A DNA stretch of 64,000 nt. It comes from Lachnospiraceae bacterium. Lineage in GTDB: Bacteria > Bacillota > Clostridia > Lachnospirales > Lachnospiraceae. The stretch spans positions 21,415-85,414 of the forward strand of contig JAFQCK010000025.1 of NCBI GenBank assembly GCA_017416465.1. The letters are read 5' to 3'. The notes below the pieces were generated by a model. It was not told the origin of the DNA. It ran no database searches and was given only the letters and a program-made list of their open reading frames with translations. Shown here one piece after another: positions 8,502 to 17,042 of the stretch. The position numbers and the translations under genes are program-made. Numbering within the stretch: position 1 is the stretch's first letter; every line of letters begins with the position of its first letter.

Positions 8502-9158
8502 TTAATAATTTTTTCTGCAGACAGATAGAAACTTATCTACTTGTGCATTTTTTCCTTCACACGGAATATTAAACTTGCTTCCATCAAGCAAGCGTATTTC
8601 TATATCTTTACCATATCCACAATACGCACAGACAATTGCAATCAAAAAAATAACCGGTTCAAAAAACCCTAATATAGTAAAAATCACAGCATAAAGCGTA
8701 TCCCAAAAATCCCAGACAATATGAACTTCAGCATTTTGTATTTCAGCTAAAAATATTTCTTTTTCAACTATTTGATTTTTTCCAATAAACCTAAACGTTT
8801 CTTGTCGAATCTTCATACTCCTCGAAAACATCTTAACATTCGTTTCCACTGTTTTATATACCAAGTAAGAAAACATTTTCTTCTTACAAAAAACAATTTC
8901 TTCGTAATTATTAGAACTGTTTATCTCACTAATTATTAATTTTTCACCTTCTTTTTGTATCTCTTCCGATTCATATCCGCATATAGGGCAGTATCTATAT
9001 TTATCTTCAAATTTGTATCCACAATTTGTACAAAACATATTTTCACTATTTTTTATTTCGCAATATACCTCTTTTAACTTAATTCCACATTTCTTACAAA
9101 AACGAATATTTCCTATATACTCTTCTTTACACATCTGACATACTTTCTTTTGTTCCAT
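8502..9158 (-). CDS. Double zinc-ribbon protein with membrane segment
   Basis: The protein has 218 residues. Two zinc ribbons come first: CQMC with CKKCG, then CTNCG with CPICG (residues 1-62). A domain of strands follows, resembling a small PH-like or membrane-associated sensor domain. A hydrophobic hairpin (about 150-182) and a short basic tail end the protein. It is probably the first gene of a two-gene unit with 7945-8478. It is divergent from the HTH gene at 9341, which may control it from the shared 180-bp intergenic region. Function unknown. Confidence 0.65.
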   Translation of the reverse strand: MEQKKVCQMCKEEYIGNIRFCKKCGIKLKEVYCEIKNSENMFCTNCGYKFEDKYRYCPICGYESEEIQKEGEKLIISEINSSNNYEEIVFCKKKMFSYLVYKTVETNVKMFSRSMKIRQETFRFIGKNQIVEKEIFLAEIQNAEVHIVWDFWDTLYAVIFTILGFFEPVIFLIAIVCAYCGYGKDIEIRLLDGSKFNIPCEGKNAQVDKFLSVCRKNY

Positions 9159-9241
9159 AACAACTTCCTCTTTTCATTTTTCAAATTACGCAAGCATCTC
9201 AAAATCATATAGTGTATTATATCACTTGGTATACGCTTTGT

Positions 9242-9284
9242 AAACCTTTTAGGTTTGTTTATTTTCTATTTTTAAACCTATAAT
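9242..9284 (+). promoter_or_regulatory. Promoter with palindromic operator upstream of the HTH gene at 9341
   Basis: The palindrome AAACCTTTTAGGTTT (9242-9256) overlaps a -35-like TTGTTT (9255-9260). An 18-base spacer leads to TATAAT (9279-9284). Further AAACCT and ACCTA half-sites follow before the gene. The arrangement suggests autoregulation by the HTH protein, which is an inference. Confidence 0.5.
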
Positions 9285-9340
9285 ATAGTTATTTTAACAC
9301 CTATTTCCACCTAAACTATACCTAGGAGGTTTATTATTCT

Positions 9341-9685
9341 ATGGAAAGTGATATTCTAATACCAATCGGCAAACGAATCAGTGAAATTCGCCGTTCTAAC
9401 AAAGTAACTCAAGAAGCATTAGCCGACATGTTAAATATCAGTCCTAAACATGTTTCACACACTGAACGTGGTGCTTCCTGCCTATCACTTAAGAACCTGA
9501 TTGAATTTTGCAATATATTTAATTGCAGTCTTGATTACATCATCTTTGGCATAAAAGAAAATAGCGTTTTATCTAAATTACCCAAAGAGATTGTAGAAAT
9601 TCTTTACACAGGCAACGACAATGAACTTGAGTTACTTAACCACTATTTACAAATATATGCCGAACTACATGCCGGTAACAAGTAG
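9341..9685 (+). CDS. XRE-family HTH transcriptional regulator
   Basis: The protein has 114 residues. The first ~65 form a Cro/CI-type helix-turn-helix: IGKRISEIRRSNKVTQEAL, then the turn ADMLNISPKHVSHTERG, then the SLDYIIFG end. The remaining 50 residues are a short helical tail, possibly for dimerisation. AGGAGG lies 11 bases before the ATG. It is divergent from the zinc-ribbon genes, and its promoter region holds a perfect 6+3+6 palindrome that is a candidate operator. Confidence 0.85.
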   Translation: MESDILIPIGKRISEIRRSNKVTQEALADMLNISPKHVSHTERGASCLSLKNLIEFCNIFNCSLDYIIFGIKENSVLSKLPKEIVEILYTGNDNELELLNHYLQIYAELHAGNK

Positions 9686-9696
9686 TTTGCATAAGA

Positions 9697-9739
9697 AAAA
9701 GTGATTACAGACTATTATAGCTTGTAATCACTTTTCTTT
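9697..9739. terminator. Bidirectional intrinsic terminator
   Basis: AAAAGTGATTACA (9697-9709) pairs perfectly with TGTAATCACTTTT (9723-9735). It lies between the convergent HTH gene and the kinase gene, with A-rich and T-rich flanks on each side. Confidence 0.85.
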
Positions 9740-9774
9740 CGTCCACATTATGTGGACTTTTTATATTGTAAATT

Positions 9775-11709
9775 TTACTTAAACTCCCTTATTACTCCTT
9801 CCAATGTATCTAACATCAATATCGAATCCTTTGTAACACACAATTTTCCTACTGAATCCGATGTATAATATTTATAATCATTTAGACAATCAAAAATCTC
9901 ACATTTCTCTCCATCAAACCTATATACATATTCTTTATCTGAAACTGACATTACAAAATACATATATTTATTATCACAATAACTATTTTCAACATTAATG
10001 CTGGATGAATTATCATTTTCAGGAATCGGATATTCTTTAATTACATTTCCCGAAAAATCTATTTCTGCAATAGAATACTTAAATATTTCTCTATTCCATT
10101 TCATTATAAACATTCTGTCATCAATTATTGCATTAATTATTGTATCTATTTTTCCCACGTCACTCCAAGCATTACTATCTGCAAACTCATATTCCAAATA
10201 ATCACAATACATTATCTTATCACTGAAAAAATGAACTTTTAGTTCATCCCACATATTGCCACCATCAACTTTTCCGTTACCTTTTGTAACCAATTCTTTT
10301 ACAGAATAATCTTTATTTACTTCATATATAGTAGTTTCGGGCTTCATATGTCTTATCTGGAATAAATATAATTTGTCAGAATAATTATCATACGCAAGCT
10401 TACAACAACTACTTTCCCTAACTTCTTTAATCGTTACTTCATTTCCTTTTGAATCTTTAATACAATAATCTACTTCACCTTCTTCCAGCCACACATATGT
10501 ATTATCATTTAAGACAACTACTGAATATATCCGAGTTGAATTATCATATAAAATGTTCATTTTTTTATTATTTTGTACACCATTTTCAGATGACTGTCCT
10601 ATTATCTGAGTTTCTTTTATATTTTCAGTTTTAGGTTCATTATCCTCATCTTTCGTACTTTGTGCATTTTTATCTGTATTTTTATCTACTACTTCATATT
10701 CTTTACTTCCCTTCAAGTCACTCGTATCCTTCTCAGCTTCACCTTCAATATCATTATTTTTCATTTCATTTTTATCATTTTCATCGACATTACTGTTATT
10801 AGTATCATTTACATTTTCACTAGCATCACTGTTGTTATTTTCATTTACATTTTCCCTAACACTACTATTGTTAATTGTATTACCAAATTTCCCCTTTACT
10901 CCCCATATCATACCTACTCCTACTACAATTACACTTAGTAGCACTAAAATTTTCAGTACTATTTTTTTCTTATCTAAAAATTTTTCCAAATCTTTTTGCA
11001 ACTTAGCTACTGAAGAATATCTTTTCTTAGGGTCAATCTGAATACACTTCTTAATTATACTCTTTAATTTTCCTGTATAAAGTATTTTATGCTCGCCATC
11101 AAGACTTTTTCCTGACAGCATCTTATGCATTGTTACACCCAATGAATAAATATCTGTTCTTGGCTCTGATTGTCCATACCCATAATGCTCAGGTGATGCA
11201 TATTCTTCTGTTCCAAACAACTCAGTATTTTTACCTGCTCCTGATTTATACGTCCTTGAAATGTCAAAATCAAACACCTTAACACTTCCATCATCACGAA
11301 TCATTATATTTGATGTATTTATATCATTATGCACTATAACCGGTTGACATTTATGTAACACTTCAAGCCCTTTGCATACATCTATAATAATCCTTGCTGT
11401 ATCTTCTTCAGAAAATACTCCATTTTCGTCAAGCAGCTCTTCTAAAGTTTTTCCGTTTATATATTCAAGAAGAATATATGTATTGTTATTGGCATAAATG
11501 TAATCATAAACAACTACAATGTTTGGATTTTTTATTTCCATCAATTTCCCATATACAGATGATAAATCTCTATTCTTACATATTCTTAAAATACAGACCG
11601 ATTGTATTCCTTCATAATAAACCAAACTTAATTTTGTCCGTTCATTCTCTTTTATATCACGTACACTTCTTATTTGAGATATAAAAAATTCGTATCTTAT
11701 ATCTGACAT
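9775..11709 (-). CDS. Membrane-anchored Ser/Thr protein kinase with extracellular beta-rich domain
   Basis: The protein has 644 residues. The kinase domain is at 1-250: catalytic loop HNDINTSN (127-134; Asp and Asn kept, Arg replaced by Asn), magnesium motif DFD (147-149, usually DFG), and activation-segment end SPEHYG with DIYSLG. The beta-3 ATP lysine is not obvious (SVCILRI in its place) and the glycine loop is weak, so activity is uncertain. One membrane helix (about 251-272) is followed by an Asn/Asp/Glu-rich linker (~275-375). A C-terminal domain of repeated strands (~380-644) resembles a propeller-like sensor. It lies 33 bases downstream of an HTH gene, probably in one operon. DFD-type kinases recur in Lachnospiraceae. 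Confidence 0.85.
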   Translation of the reverse strand: MSDIRYEFFISQIRSVRDIKENERTKLSLVYYEGIQSVCILRICKNRDLSSVYGKLMEIKNPNIVVVYDYIYANNNTYILLEYINGKTLEELLDENGVFSEEDTARIIIDVCKGLEVLHKCQPVIVHNDINTSNIMIRDDGSVKVFDFDISRTYKSGAGKNTELFGTEEYASPEHYGYGQSEPRTDIYSLGVTMHKMLSGKSLDGEHKILYTGKLKSIIKKCIQIDPKKRYSSVAKLQKDLEKFLDKKKIVLKILVLLSVIVVGVGMIWGVKGKFGNTINNSSVRENVNENNNSDASENVNDTNNSNVDENDKNEMKNNDIEGEAEKDTSDLKGSKEYEVVDKNTDKNAQSTKDEDNEPKTENIKETQIIGQSSENGVQNNKKMNILYDNSTRIYSVVVLNDNTYVWLEEGEVDYCIKDSKGNEVTIKEVRESSCCKLAYDNYSDKLYLFQIRHMKPETTIYEVNKDYSVKELVTKGNGKVDGGNMWDELKVHFFSDKIMYCDYLEYEFADSNAWSDVGKIDTIINAIIDDRMFIMKWNREIFKYSIAEIDFSGNVIKEYPIPENDNSSSINVENSYCDNKYMYFVMSVSDKEYVYRFDGEKCEIFDCLNDYKYYTSDSVGKLCVTKDSILMLDTLEGVIREFK

Positions 11710-11742
11710 ACTTATCTCCGTTTCTTAGCAATTACTTTTAAT

Positions 11743-12171
11743 TTATTGTTCTTTAATCCGTATTTTCGAACCATATTCTTTTAATAATTCATCAATTTCT
11801 ACGATATCTTTTTTATTTTTAAGACCAAATATTATAATAGCATCTTCTTTTTTCTTAGGATATAACTCTTTATGCCCCGCTAATTTTAGAAGTTCATTTA
11901 GTTCTTCTTCTGTTATCTTCATTACAAGGGCAATCTTAATAACGGTTTCTTTACTTGGCTTTCTTGTTCCATTCATTACATCATAAAACATCGTCTTTGA
12001 AACAGCTACCTCTAATTGTAACTTTGAAGGTTTTATCTGATATTTTATACATAATTGTGAAAGTCTGTCACCAAAAGTAATTTTTTCAAGTCCTCTAAGT
12101 ATATCTCCAAGTTCTTCCCAAGTATTTGCACTTTCTATTTTATTTAGTATTTCCTTCGTACTTTCTGACAT
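11743..12171 (-). CDS. HTH-domain protein co-transcribed with the kinase
   Basis: The protein has 142 residues. Residues ~30-100 form an XRE-like helix-turn-helix (FGDRLSQLCIKYQIKPSKLQ, then SKTMFYDVMNGTRKPSKETV). A C-terminal segment AIIIFGLKNKKDIVEIDELL follows. AGGAGG precedes the ATG. It lies 33 bases upstream of the Ser/Thr kinase gene on the same strand, so it may be a regulator whose activity depends on phosphorylation. That link is inferred from position only. Confidence 0.7.
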   Translation of the reverse strand: MSESTKEILNKIESANTWEELGDILRGLEKITFGDRLSQLCIKYQIKPSKLQLEVAVSKTMFYDVMNGTRKPSKETVIKIALVMKITEEELNELLKLAGHKELYPKKKEDAIIIFGLKNKKDIVEIDELLKEYGSKIRIKEQ

Positions 12172-12246
12172 AAAGCCTCCTGTTTATACATTCAAACATC
12201 TCGTCCATGATATTTTACTATTAACGATTTCAACCCTAACTTCTTC

Positions 12247-12525
12247 TCACTTTTGCTCATTAATTACCTCCTGAATAGACTTATATGGCACTTCCGTAAA
12301 TATTCTTTTAATATCTCCTACAGCATCTAAAGCAACAGCAATCCTAGTCAATGACAAAAAACTTATATTACCTGTTTCTTCAAAACGTTTAATCGATGCA
12401 TAGCTTACACCCGATAATTCACTCAAACGCTTTCTTGACATTTTTAATCTTTTTCTAAGCATTCTTGTATTTTTAGCTATAGACATATTAATTTCTTCCG
12501 GAGTTTCCCACACATATTTTTGCAT
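12247..12525 (-). CDS. HipB-like XRE transcriptional regulator
   Basis: The protein has 92 residues. A short N-terminal arm (MQKYVWETPEEI) precedes a Cro/CI-type HTH (NTRMLRKRLKMSRKRLSELS, then YASIKRFEETG). The layout matches antitoxin-type HipB regulators, but no HipA-like kinase toxin is adjacent. The reading frame extends to a TTG at 12555, but ATG 12525 has a GAGGA at suitable distance. Its promoter is perfect in form and overlaps operator-like palindromes (12564-12629), so strong autorepression is likely. It lies 75 bases upstream of the HTH-kinase pair on the same strand. Confidence 0.75.
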   Translation of the reverse strand: MQKYVWETPEEINMSIAKNTRMLRKRLKMSRKRLSELSGVSYASIKRFEETGNISFLSLTRIAVALDAVGDIKRIFTEVPYKSIQEVINEQK

Positions 12526-12563
12526 ATTTTTTCCTCGCTCTCTTACTAAATACAATATAATAT

Positions 12564-12629
12564 ATTATAGCTAATATATTAACCATTTTCAAGTATTTAA
12601 GCATAAATTAGCTAATATATTAGCTAATT
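12564..12629 (-). promoter_or_regulatory. Strong promoter with two palindromic operators for the HipB-like gene
   Basis: On the minus strand TTGAAA (12592-12587) and TATAAT (12569-12564) are separated by 17 bases. The spacer holds TAATATATTAGC, half of a larger site. Just upstream is a perfect 24-bp palindrome, 12606-12629, with core TTAGCTAATATATTAGCTAA. The paired sites suggest autorepression by the HTH protein at 12247. Confidence 0.75.
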
Positions 12630-12836
12630 CAAATCACCCATAAATTTATTACCTAAATATAACCCGTAATGTGAATTTTTAAATTCCTAAATATAACATC
12701 TAAAATATATATTTAGTACTAGTCAATTCTATCATTAGATGATAAAATCAGCTATAAGTATGTACTGTTACTCTAATATGTAACTATTTTTAGAATTTTT
12801 ACAACTTAAAAAATAAAGATAAACTTGGAGGAACCA

Positions 12837-13961
12837 ATGCAAAAATTATTAAAGATATCTCTTGCAATTTTAATAATTATTTTATTATGTTATTTTCCAC
12901 AATATCTCTCTCATAAGCAATCCGGAAATATTGATGGTAGTTCTATGCATAATTCTTCCTCATATACATCTGACTCTATAGAAAATGAGTTATCCGATAC
13001 AACTTCCGAAATTATTCCAGAAGAAATTTCTTCTGATGAATCTGCGGATAATGAATCTTTCACCCAAGAATCCACTGTTGAAGAAACTACTACCGAAGAA
13101 ATTACTACTAATGAAATAATTGTACCGAATGATATATTAATCTCAAACACTCAACATCCTGCTTCATTACAGTTTCATGATAAAAACGTTATGGTCTACG
13201 GTGACATTAATCCGAATTCAGAAGATGTTATTAAACTACAACAAACTTTACAATCTTATAATAAAAATATTTCTCTTGCTGTCTGGCGTACTGATAATGC
13301 CAAAGCATTAACTTACAACACTAATCAGACATATTTTTCAGCATGCACAATCAAAATTGCGTATGTTTTAGCTTGTTGTAAAGTAATTGATAACGGATAT
13401 GCAGATGAAAATACAATGCTGACTTATCAGGAGCGACATTACCATCAAGGTTCAGGAAAAATCAGAAAATCCGAATATGGTACAAGTTACAGTATAAAAG
13501 ACCTCATTAATCTTTCACTATCTATAAGTGATAATGTAGCATATAAGATGTTATTGGAACACTTCGGATTGCAAACATATAATTCAATAGTTAAATCACT
13601 TGGATGTAATTCTCTCATTATAAATCGTATGTGGGGTTCAAGAGTAAATGTAAATGATTACATAACACTTTGGAATGAGGTATACAATTATTTTTCATCG
13701 GGTGCTAAAATGTCCGAACATTTGAAAAATTCCTGTACAAACACTCCATTTAATTATGGTACAAAAACACTTACAAATATTGATTATTCTCATAAATCCG
13801 GGGATAATTTTGGAGAATCTGCAGTATATAATGATGCCGGTATTGTTTGGGGAGATAACCACTATATTTATGCAGTATTTACTAATTCCGAAGGAACTTC
13901 CTATGATATTCAGACAGTGAATACTGTTATGGAAATGGTTCATAAGATTATGACAAACTAA
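12837..13961 (+). CDS. Class A beta-lactamase-like exported protein with Cys at the nucleophile position
   Basis: The protein has 374 residues. An N-terminal membrane anchor or uncleaved signal (4-22) is followed by a Ser/Thr/Glu-rich linker (~30-100) and a penicillin-binding fold domain (~125-374). The usual SxxK is replaced by CTIK (Cys170, codon TGC at 13344-13346). SDN (in LSISDNVAYKML) and KSG (in SHKSGDNFG) are kept. Relatives in this group normally read S-T-I-K at this place. It would be a surface protein facing peptidoglycan; whether Cys supports catalysis is unknown. A TTG at 12825 is in frame, but the GGAGG at 12827 serves ATG 12837. Confidence 0.8.
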   Translation: MQKLLKISLAILIIILLCYFPQYLSHKQSGNIDGSSMHNSSSYTSDSIENELSDTTSEIIPEEISSDESADNESFTQESTVEETTTEEITTNEIIVPNDILISNTQHPASLQFHDKNVMVYGDINPNSEDVIKLQQTLQSYNKNISLAVWRTDNAKALTYNTNQTYFSACTIKIAYVLACCKVIDNGYADENTMLTYQERHYHQGSGKIRKSEYGTSYSIKDLINLSLSISDNVAYKMLLEHFGLQTYNSIVKSLGCNSLIINRMWGSRVNVNDYITLWNEVYNYFSSGAKMSEHLKNSCTNTPFNYGTKTLTNIDYSHKSGDNFGESAVYNDAGIVWGDNHYIYAVFTNSEGTSYDIQTVNTVMEMVHKIMTN

Positions 13962-13979
13962 ACAAAATCTTCAAAACTA

Positions 13980-14035
13980 AAAAGTAGAGACAAGTTTTTG
14001 AGATATAACCTCTCAACAAACTCTTCTCTACTTTT
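13980..14035. terminator. Bidirectional intrinsic terminator
   Basis: The outer stem AAAAGTAGAGA pairs with TCTCTACTTTT, with an inner TTGAGA/TCTCAA hairpin. It lies between convergent genes and overlaps the last bases of the acetyltransferase gene. Confidence 0.75.
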
Positions 14036-14474
14036 ATGTATCAATACGAATTATTTCAGTCAATTCTTTATTCCTATATCCTATATCTTCTCTAAGAATA
14101 AATCCTTGCTTTTCCCAAAAATCGTTTCCAACTTCATTTCTTTTAAATACTAATAATGCAACCTTGTTAATCCCTTCGTTCTTAAGTGCCTCTAAGCATT
14201 TGTTGACAAGCTTTGTTCCTATGCCCATATGCCTGTTTTCTTCTCTTACAGACATATGATAAATATAGCCTCTGCGTCCGTCATGCCCTGCCAATACGAT
14301 ACCAATTAACTCATCATTTTCCATTGCTACAAAAGATGTATTAGGATTTCTCTTAAGAAATTTCTCAATACCTTCTATTGAATCATCTAAATTATTAAAA
14401 CCCATATTCTTACAGGACATCCATAATTCATATACTTTTTCATAGTCGTAAATATTCATTGTGCGAATAAGCAT
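14034..14474 (-). CDS. GNAT-family N-acetyltransferase
   Basis: The protein has 146 residues. The acetyl-CoA site is clear: the beta-4 strand YIYHMSVREENRHMGIGTKL carries the R/Q-x-x-G-x-G/A loop (RHMGIG). The N-terminal helices and the late FWEKQGFI motif fit a RimI/PhnO-type GNAT. The acceptor is unknown. ATG 14474 is preferred over an in-frame TTG at 14483 because GGAG lies 9 bases ahead of the ATG. It is monocistronic. Confidence 0.88.
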   Translation of the reverse strand: MLIRTMNIYDYEKVYELWMSCKNMGFNNLDDSIEGIEKFLKRNPNTSFVAMENDELIGIVLAGHDGRRGYIYHMSVREENRHMGIGTKLVNKCLEALKNEGINKVALLVFKRNEVGNDFWEKQGFILREDIGYRNKELTEIIRIDT

Positions 14475-14589
14475 ATATATCAACTCCGTTTCTTATAACT
14501 ATAAATAACAAGCTCAGTATCTAACCGCCTAGCCTTAGTGCATTCCGTAAACATACACTTTAATCCTTATTTATAATATACACTAATAT

Positions 14590-14685
14590 TTAAAAACATT
14601 CAAAATTTACATTTCTTATTCCAGTATCCATTTCTCCCCATTTAACATCTATTCTTCTTAAATAATCAATAAAAAATTTTTTCAT
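14590..14685 (-). CDS. Possible 31-residue small protein
   Basis: A short frame encodes MKKFFIDYLRRIDVKW and a further ~15 residues. It has an AAGGA 7 bases before the ATG and begins 15 bases after the stop of the channel gene on the same strand. It has no recognised motif. It may be a real small gene or the front of a decayed one. Confidence 0.3.
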   Translation of the reverse strand: MKKFFIDYLRRIDVKWGEMDTGIRNVNFECF

Positions 14686-14700
14686 ATACAATCCTTAAAC

Positions 14701-15420
14701 TTAATTTTCGCTTTGTTTTTGCACCCCACTCATATATCCAGCAGTAATTATACCTGCTGGTAATGCAACAATAGCAATACCAAAAACAGATGATATCATT
14801 GTTATAATTCTACCTAGTGTTGTAATTGGATAACTATCTCCATATCCTACTGTTGTTAATGAAACTGTAGCCCAATACACCTCATTGAAAAAATAATTGA
14901 ACGATTCTAGCTCAACATTAAAAATCACTAAGTCTGATATCAAGATATACCCAACAGCTAATACACAAACCGCAACTAAAGATTCTTTTGATTTTTTTAT
15001 AACATTTCCAATAATTTCAAAACTTTTAGAATATCGCATAATTTTAAAAATGCGCAATACTTTCATAGCATGAATCATTCTTAACACCCTAGGAACTTTA
15101 AATCCACTATTAACAATAGTCAATGATGGAAGAATTGATAGTAAATTGATTATTGTCATAAATGAAATTGGATATTGTAAAAAGGAAATTGTACTATTCT
15201 TATCAAACTTATAATCAGACGTTAACCATCTCAATACATAATCTACAATAAAAATTACAACTGTCACCTTATCTATTACCATAAAAATAACATTATTCTG
15301 TTTAAATGCAAGCAGAAGTAAACTAAATATAATAATAAGCATCATAAAATAATCATATAAACTACTCTATTTATCTTCAACTTCTGGCTTTTCAATAATT
15401 TTATATATTATTTTTCTCAT
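14701..15420 (-). pseudogene. Voltage-gated potassium-channel-like gene interrupted by an in-frame TAG at codon 18
   Basis: A start ATG at 15420 with AAGGAG encodes MRKIIYKIIEKPEVEDK, then TAG (15367-15369). The same frame resumes SSLYDYFMMLIII and runs to 14701, 239 codons in all. The sequence across the stop reads like a normal channel N-terminus, so the stop looks like a nonsense change, perhaps Leu TTG to TAG. The rest is intact: helices S1-S3, the S4 voltage sensor RVLRMIHAMKVLRIFKIMR, and the pore with selectivity filter TTVGYGD. Translation could restart at ATG 15345 (214 residues), but S1 would be shortened. Protein family is sure; whether it is functional is not. Confidence 0.8.
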
Positions 15421-15462
15421 AATCATTAACTCCTTAATTCTAGTTAAACATATGTAACTGAC

Positions 15463-16956
15463 CTACAACTCCGTATATGAAACCTGATACTCAAACAATT
15501 TCATTCTTTTGTCTTTATGCACCTTATCTATTAGCTCCTGTGATGGCGAATTCAAGCAAATTATTCCATATACTTTTTTTCCTTCTGAGATTATATTTTT
15601 TTCAAACCAATCTAAGTAACCTGCCGTCTGATTATAAGCATCATCATAACCACTATCTTTTTTTAATTCAATGATATAAAGATTTCCTTTATCATCCTCA
15701 CACAGCAAATCTAATCTACCAATAGGTATTCTATATTGTCTACCATATTCCCCATGTCGACGATAAACTTTTAATTTTACACCAAAAACTTCTATTCCTG
15801 CCTCAATTCTCGCAGTCAATTCATCTTCCAATATTTTCTCACTAGAAAATTGTTCTCTCTTCACAGTTAATTTAGTTCTCGACTCAGTTTCTGATATTTC
15901 ATCTTCTTCAATATCAATAATATCCTGTTTTTTTAAGCGAGCATTATGATTATGCAACTTTTCCACTTTATCTCTTAACATTTTAGAAACTTTAAATTGT
16001 TTATCTTTAATAAAATTCTTTGCATCAACATTTCTACCAAGAGCAATTAATACTCTCACATAATTATTCGCTGAATATGGTAAATCCCTTTTATTTTTAA
16101 GACATTTATCCAAAATTTCTTTTGCCTCTAAATATCTTTTCTGTAAATATAAACAATATGCTAAATTATTCATCGCGTTAACTGCATCCGGACAAGCTTC
16201 CAAACATAATCTATAATGCTTTTCCTCATTTTGTCTATCTTTACATTTACCGTATGACCAAGCCATCATAAAATGCATATCTTCCTCTAAAAATATCATA
16301 GATGTCTCAACATTCTCGAAGCAAGCAAGAGCATTTTTCCACAAATTCATTGCATAATATGTATTTCCCAATAACTCTTGCACAGACTTAAAACCAGGAT
16401 ACTTCTGAATAAAACCACTCAATTCATCAACCAGTTCTTCGTTTGTCTTACATGAATAAAAACGACCTAATAATTTACAATACTCCACTATTCCTGGTAT
16501 TGTTATATATTTACTCACCTCAATACATATATCATTCCAAAAACCTTCATATCCTTGTTTAAATGGTTCAAAGAACCAATCAATAATTGTCATTTCATCA
16601 ACTATTGCATCTTTGGAACTAAAAACCTTATTCATCGCCTTTTTAAGATACAACATAGATTTCTTATAGTCGTTAGAAAAGTAATAAGAAACTGCTCTAA
16701 AATAGTAATTGTTATCAGGTAACTTCTCTACATTCTTTCTAAATTCTTCAACTAAAATATCTTTCTCAAAATAATCATTTCCATATGTAATAAATCCTCT
16801 TGAAATTACATACAAAATATTATCACATACTATGTGACGCAATCCCTTTTCTAACTCTTTCTCATTTATTTTGTTAATTTCTGCTACAATATCTAATAAA
16901 GGCATGTCCTCTGGATAATGTTTCTGATAATATTCCATAGCTTCTTCATACGTCAT
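15463..16956 (-). CDS. TPR protein with C-terminal NucS-like PD-(D/E)XK nuclease domain
   Basis: The protein has 497 residues. The first ~330 are helical repeats of TPR type; the clearest are around AVNAMNNLAYCLYLQKRYLE and LLGNTYYAMNLWKNALACFE. An acidic linker follows (~345-365). The C-terminal domain (~375-497) begins with an EKILEDELTARIEAG helix and contains GRLDLL (catalytic Asp) and YIIELKKD (E-x-K), then a YLDWFEKN helix. This is the pattern of NucS/DUF91-type endonucleases. It is a likely DNA-acting enzyme with a protein-binding repeat part. An AGGTGA site precedes the ATG. It sits between a broken channel gene and a broken peptidase gene, in an accessory region. Confidence 0.75.
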   Translation of the reverse strand: MTYEEAMEYYQKHYPEDMPLLDIVAEINKINEKELEKGLRHIVCDNILYVISRGFITYGNDYFEKDILVEEFRKNVEKLPDNNYYFRAVSYYFSNDYKKSMLYLKKAMNKVFSSKDAIVDEMTIIDWFFEPFKQGYEGFWNDICIEVSKYITIPGIVEYCKLLGRFYSCKTNEELVDELSGFIQKYPGFKSVQELLGNTYYAMNLWKNALACFENVETSMIFLEEDMHFMMAWSYGKCKDRQNEEKHYRLCLEACPDAVNAMNNLAYCLYLQKRYLEAKEILDKCLKNKRDLPYSANNYVRVLIALGRNVDAKNFIKDKQFKVSKMLRDKVEKLHNHNARLKKQDIIDIEEDEISETESRTKLTVKREQFSSEKILEDELTARIEAGIEVFGVKLKVYRRHGEYGRQYRIPIGRLDLLCEDDKGNLYIIELKKDSGYDDAYNQTAGYLDWFEKNIISEGKKVYGIICLNSPSQELIDKVHKDKRMKLFEYQVSYTEL

Positions 16957-17042
16957 TAAATCACCTATTTTAATATTTTCTTCTTATTATATTGTAGCAC
17001 ATATATTTCTACAACACTAATTTTGATATTTTAACTTAATAT

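Noticed and set aside
10660-11041. Plus-strand open frames inside the kinase gene
   Set aside because: They are shadows of the Asn/Asp-rich linker and membrane helix, with no ribosome sites.
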